DNA of 7,863 nt. Origin: Gorillibacterium sp. (lineage in GTDB: Bacteria > Bacillota > Bacilli > Paenibacillales > NBRC-103111). Location: the NCBI GenBank assembly GCA_023511325.1, contig JAIMBU010000092.1:1-7863 (forward strand), read 5' to 3'. Under the pieces are notes generated by a model. It did not search any database, was not told where the DNA came from, and worked only from the letters and a program-made list of their open reading frames with translations. Shown here in pieces: positions 6,002 to 7,863 of this stretch (positions are counted from its first letter, which is position 1; every line of letters begins with the position of its first letter). Both the position numbers and the translations under genes were made by a program.

Positions 6002-6829
6002 ATGAAAACAGAATCCTTTACCAAAAAGCTGCTCTTAACCCTCGTTTTAGCCGTGATTGGTGTTGGAATGATCCTTCCGTTTCTCTGGATGATCAGCACC
6101 TCCTTTAAAACGCCTGACGAGGTATTCGACTACAAACACTGGCTGCCTTCGACTATCGAATGGAAGCATCACATCAAGGTATGGAGTGGCACAAACAGCT
6201 TTTTACCCTATTACTTGAACTCTCTGAAGATCGCCTCAATCAGCACAACGGGTGCCACCTTCCTGTCGGCGCTTGCGGCGTATGGTTTCTCCCGGATTGA
6301 ATTCAAGGGTAGGGAAGCCATGTTTTTGCTCTACCTGTCTATGATGATGATTCCACCTCAGGTGCTGTTTGTGCCCAAATTCATTATGTTTGATTGGATG
6401 GGCATCTATAACACCCACCTGGCGTTGATTCTGCCCGGACTTTTCACCATCTTCGGTGTGTTTATGCTGCGGCAATTTTTCATGGGCATTCCGAAGGAAA
6501 TTACCGAATCCGCCTTTATCGACGGTGCTGGTCATGGTAAAATTTTCTTCCGACTCATGCTTCCCTTGGCCAAGCCTGCTCTAGCAACGCTTGCTATTCT
6601 CGATTTCTCCTGGCATTGGAACGACTTTGAGAATGCGCTGGTGTTCCTGACCGATCGCAAGCTCTACACAGTTCCTCTTGGACTGCAGAATTTCGTGATG
6701 GAATACAATGTGGATTACAATGGGATGATGGCTGCAGCGACAGCGGGCATTATTCCCATGCTCCTTGTATTTCTATTGGGTCAGCGCTTCATCATTCAAG
6801 GGCTATCCGGCACAGCCGTAAAGGGATGA
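6002..6829 (+). CDS. Carbohydrate ABC transporter permease, MalG/UgpE-like
   Basis: A 275-residue permease with about six membrane segments, the length usual for the second CUT1 subunit. The N-terminal segment (about 9-32, LLLTLVLAVIGVGMILPFLWM) is followed by ISTSFKTPDEVF, a phrase typical of MalG-like proteins. The EAA loop reads ITESAFIDGA (167-176), with Glu169-Ser-Ala in place of EAA, a common variant, and Asp174-Gly-Ala. The protein ends at VKG. An AGGGG at 5989-5993, 8 nt before the ATG, supports the start. It is the last gene of the importer. The gap after it holds a terminator and no ATPase or sugar-degrading enzyme, so nucleotide hydrolysis presumably depends on a shared ATPase encoded elsewhere (MsmX-type in related bacteria). 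Confidence 0.93.
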   Translation: MKTESFTKKLLLTLVLAVIGVGMILPFLWMISTSFKTPDEVFDYKHWLPSTIEWKHHIKVWSGTNSFLPYYLNSLKIASISTTGATFLSALAAYGFSRIEFKGREAMFLLYLSMMMIPPQVLFVPKFIMFDWMGIYNTHLALILPGLFTIFGVFMLRQFFMGIPKEITESAFIDGAGHGKIFFRLMLPLAKPALATLAILDFSWHWNDFENALVFLTDRKLYTVPLGLQNFVMEYNVDYNGMMAAATAGIIPMLLVFLLGQRFIIQGLSGTAVKG

Positions 6830-6840
6830 GGTTTTTAGTT

Positions 6841-6900
6841 CGAATGCTGCAAAGAGCATCGTAGTCGAGTCCCATAAGGGGATCTCTGAGGCTTGATGCT
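6841..6900 (+). other. Folded intergenic segment with competing ATGCT/AGCAT hairpins
   Basis: One AGCAT(C) block (6855-6860) can pair either with ATGCT at 6844-6848, helped by CG/CG at 6841-6842 and 6860-6861, or with GATGCT at 6895-6900. In the second fold it encloses an inner stem (GAG-TCCC at 6867-6873 against GGGGA-TCTC at 6878-6886, loop ATAA). The two folds exclude each other. It lies just after the last permease gene and before the terminator. No known RNA family is recognised. Confidence 0.4.
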
Positions 6901-6942
6901 AGCTTGAGGGAATTATTTTATTCTAGAAAAAGGATCAAAGGT

Positions 6943-6977
6943 ACACCTATGGGTCGTTAATGGCTCATAGGTGTTTT
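6943..6977 (+). terminator. Rho-independent-type terminator of the importer operon
   Basis: A 14-pair stem, including three G-T wobbles: 6943-6956 (ACACCTATGGGTCG) with 6961-6974 (TGGCTCATAGGTGT), loop TTAA. TTTCGTT follows directly on the + strand. The T-run is short, but the stem is long and unbroken and placed in the gap between the last permease and the next promoter. On the minus strand no T-run follows, so it works rightwards only. Confidence 0.8.
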
Positions 6978-7033
6978 CGTTCCAGTAAGAAAATTGTAAT
7001 TTCACTGCGGCTATTCCTAGCAGATAAATCTTA

Positions 7034-7042
7034 TGTTATAAT
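7034..7042 (+). promoter_or_regulatory. Extended -10 promoter of the acyltransferase gene
   Basis: TGTTATAAT: a perfect TATAAT (7037-7042) preceded by the TGn extension. The -35 at 17-bp spacing (TTCCTA, 7014-7019) is weak, as is common for extended -10 promoters. Transcription should begin near 7048-7050, leaving a leader of only about 12 nt before the ATG at 7061. Confidence 0.65.
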
Positions 7043-7060
7043 TTCCAATGGTGATGCGGA

Positions 7061-7863
7061 ATGGGAAAAGAAAAAGTAGTTGAATTTGAGGTTTTTAGAG
7101 CTTTTGCTATTATTGCAGTCGTGCTGATTCACTCTACCTCTCGTGGAGTTACTGTATTAGATCACGAGAGTATGATTTATTGGGTCTTTTATTTTTTGAA
7201 TAAAATATCACTTTTTGCCGTTCCTAGTTTTATTTTTATGAGTGGGGTTGTATTGTTTTACACCTATTATGATAAGTGGAAGCCAAAGGATATCATTCCA
7301 TTTTACATGAAGAGATTAAAGTTTATTTTGGTTCCATATCTGGTCGTTTCATTATTGTATTATATTTTTAATCAGCGATTGTATTATGATTCTTGGACGA
7401 TTGATTGGGGCCATTTTCTTATGCTGCTACCTTTAGGTCATGCCGGGTTTCATTTATATTACATTATTATCATTTTGCAATTCTATTTCTTATTTCCTTT
7501 CCTGATATTCCTTGTGAAAAAATATCCGCTAGTGAAACGGTATTTTGCACTTATTGGTTTAGGCCTTTATTTGGCGTTTTATATGGTCAATAAGTTTTAC
7601 TATCAGTTTCCATATCGCCCAACCATGTGTTTCACCTATTTCATTTTCTTCTTTCTGGGTGCTTCAGTGGGGATGAATTATAAAAAGGCTTTAGCTGTCT
7701 TGATTAAATATAGAGTTTGGGTCAGCGCAATTGCTTTAGCAGCTGGCTTGGGCGTGGTGGGCTATTATTTTATGGCGGATTTAAAAAGGGTGGGTCCCGG
7801 CTATTTATTTGACCTCAGCTTTAATGCTTATGGCGCTTTTGCTTCCTTATTCATGGTATGGCT
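7061..7863 (+). CDS. Acyltransferase-3 family membrane protein (YfiQ/OafA/IcaC-like), 3' end missing
   Basis: Partial gene running off the right edge; 267 codons are visible, read by hand. The N-terminus has EFEVFRAFAIIAVVLIHSTS, with Arg13 and His24 in the spacing conserved in Acyl_transf_3 proteins, where the His lies in the first membrane segment and is needed for acyl transfer. Many membrane segments follow (for example FAVPSFIFMSGVVLF, FILVPYLVVSLLYYIF, YYIIIILQFYFLFPFLIFLV). The family O-acetylates or otherwise acylates surface sugars and includes IcaC-type polysaccharide modifiers and Bacillus YfiQ; the acceptor here is unknown. An in-frame TGA at 7052-7054 rules out any earlier start. 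The ribosome binding site is weak (GCGGA just before the ATG). It has its own promoter after a terminator, so it is not part of the importer operon. Its codons are visibly more AT-rich than those of the importer genes. Confidence 0.85.
   Translation, partial: MGKEKVVEFEVFRAFAIIAVVLIHSTSRGVTVLDHESMIYWVFYFLNKISLFAVPSFIFMSGVVLFYTYYDKWKPKDIIPFYMKRLKFILVPYLVVSLLYYIFNQRLYYDSWTIDWGHFLMLLPLGHAGFHLYYIIIILQFYFLFPFLIFLVKKYPLVKRYFALIGLGLYLAFYMVNKFYYQFPYRPTMCFTYFIFFFLGASVGMNYKKALAVLIKYRVWVSAIALAAGLGVVGYYFMADLKRVGPGYLFDLSFNAYGAFASLFMVW

Noticed and set aside
7048..7083. Possible 11-residue leaderless upstream open frame (ATG at 7048) before the acyltransferase
   Set aside because: Its ATG coincides with the predicted transcription start, but the frame is short, has no notable residues and overlaps the acyltransferase start; chance is the simplest explanation.
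1..7863. CRISPR arrays, tRNA or rRNA genes, insertion sequences, integrase or phage genes
   Set aside because: I saw no regularly spaced repeats, no tRNA-like cloverleaf, and no transposase or integrase motifs on either strand.

Overview
The window looks like chromosomal DNA of a Paenibacillus-type Bacillota. The pointers are strong GGAGG-type ribosome binding sites, a BlaI/M56-receptor pair, and above all a YesM/YesN-type two-component pair placed directly before a CUT1 (carbohydrate uptake) ABC importer. The genus is inferred from gene style and not from any marker gene.

Layout. On the left, reading leftwards, is a two-gene unit: a BlaI/MecI-family repressor (388-747) and the start of its M56 (BlaR1/MecR1-like) membrane sensor-protease (391 to beyond the left edge), joined by an ATGA overlap. 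Its promoter (794-822) carries two near-identical 16-bp dyads that fit repressor operators. From 906 to 6829, reading rightwards, is a five-gene regulation-and-transport unit: YesM-type sensor histidine kinase, REC-AraC response regulator, lipoprotein sugar-binding protein, and two MalF/MalG-like permeases. A 230-bp gap follows, with a folded AGCAT/ATGCT region, a strong hairpin terminator (6943-6974) and an extended -10 promoter (7034-7042). The last gene (7061 to beyond the right edge) is an acyltransferase-3 family membrane protein, visibly more AT-rich than the importer genes.

How the genes work together (family knowledge plus inference). The kinase would sense an extracellular carbohydrate or its bound form through its outer loop. 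It would phosphorylate the response regulator at Asp55, and the regulator would activate the importer genes through its AraC-type DNA-binding domain. The binding protein is tethered outside the membrane and hands substrate to the two permeases. No ATPase is encoded here, so a shared MsmX-type ATPase elsewhere is expected. No glycosidase or catabolic enzyme is present, so the substrate cannot be named.

The genes belong to well-known families and I do not see a clearly new multi-gene system. The more unusual signals are non-coding: a long imperfect inverted repeat (858-945) that encloses the ribosome binding site and start codon of the kinase, an intercistronic hairpin between binding protein and permeases (5032-5064), the tandem dyads at the BlaI promoter, and the competing hairpins at 6841-6900.
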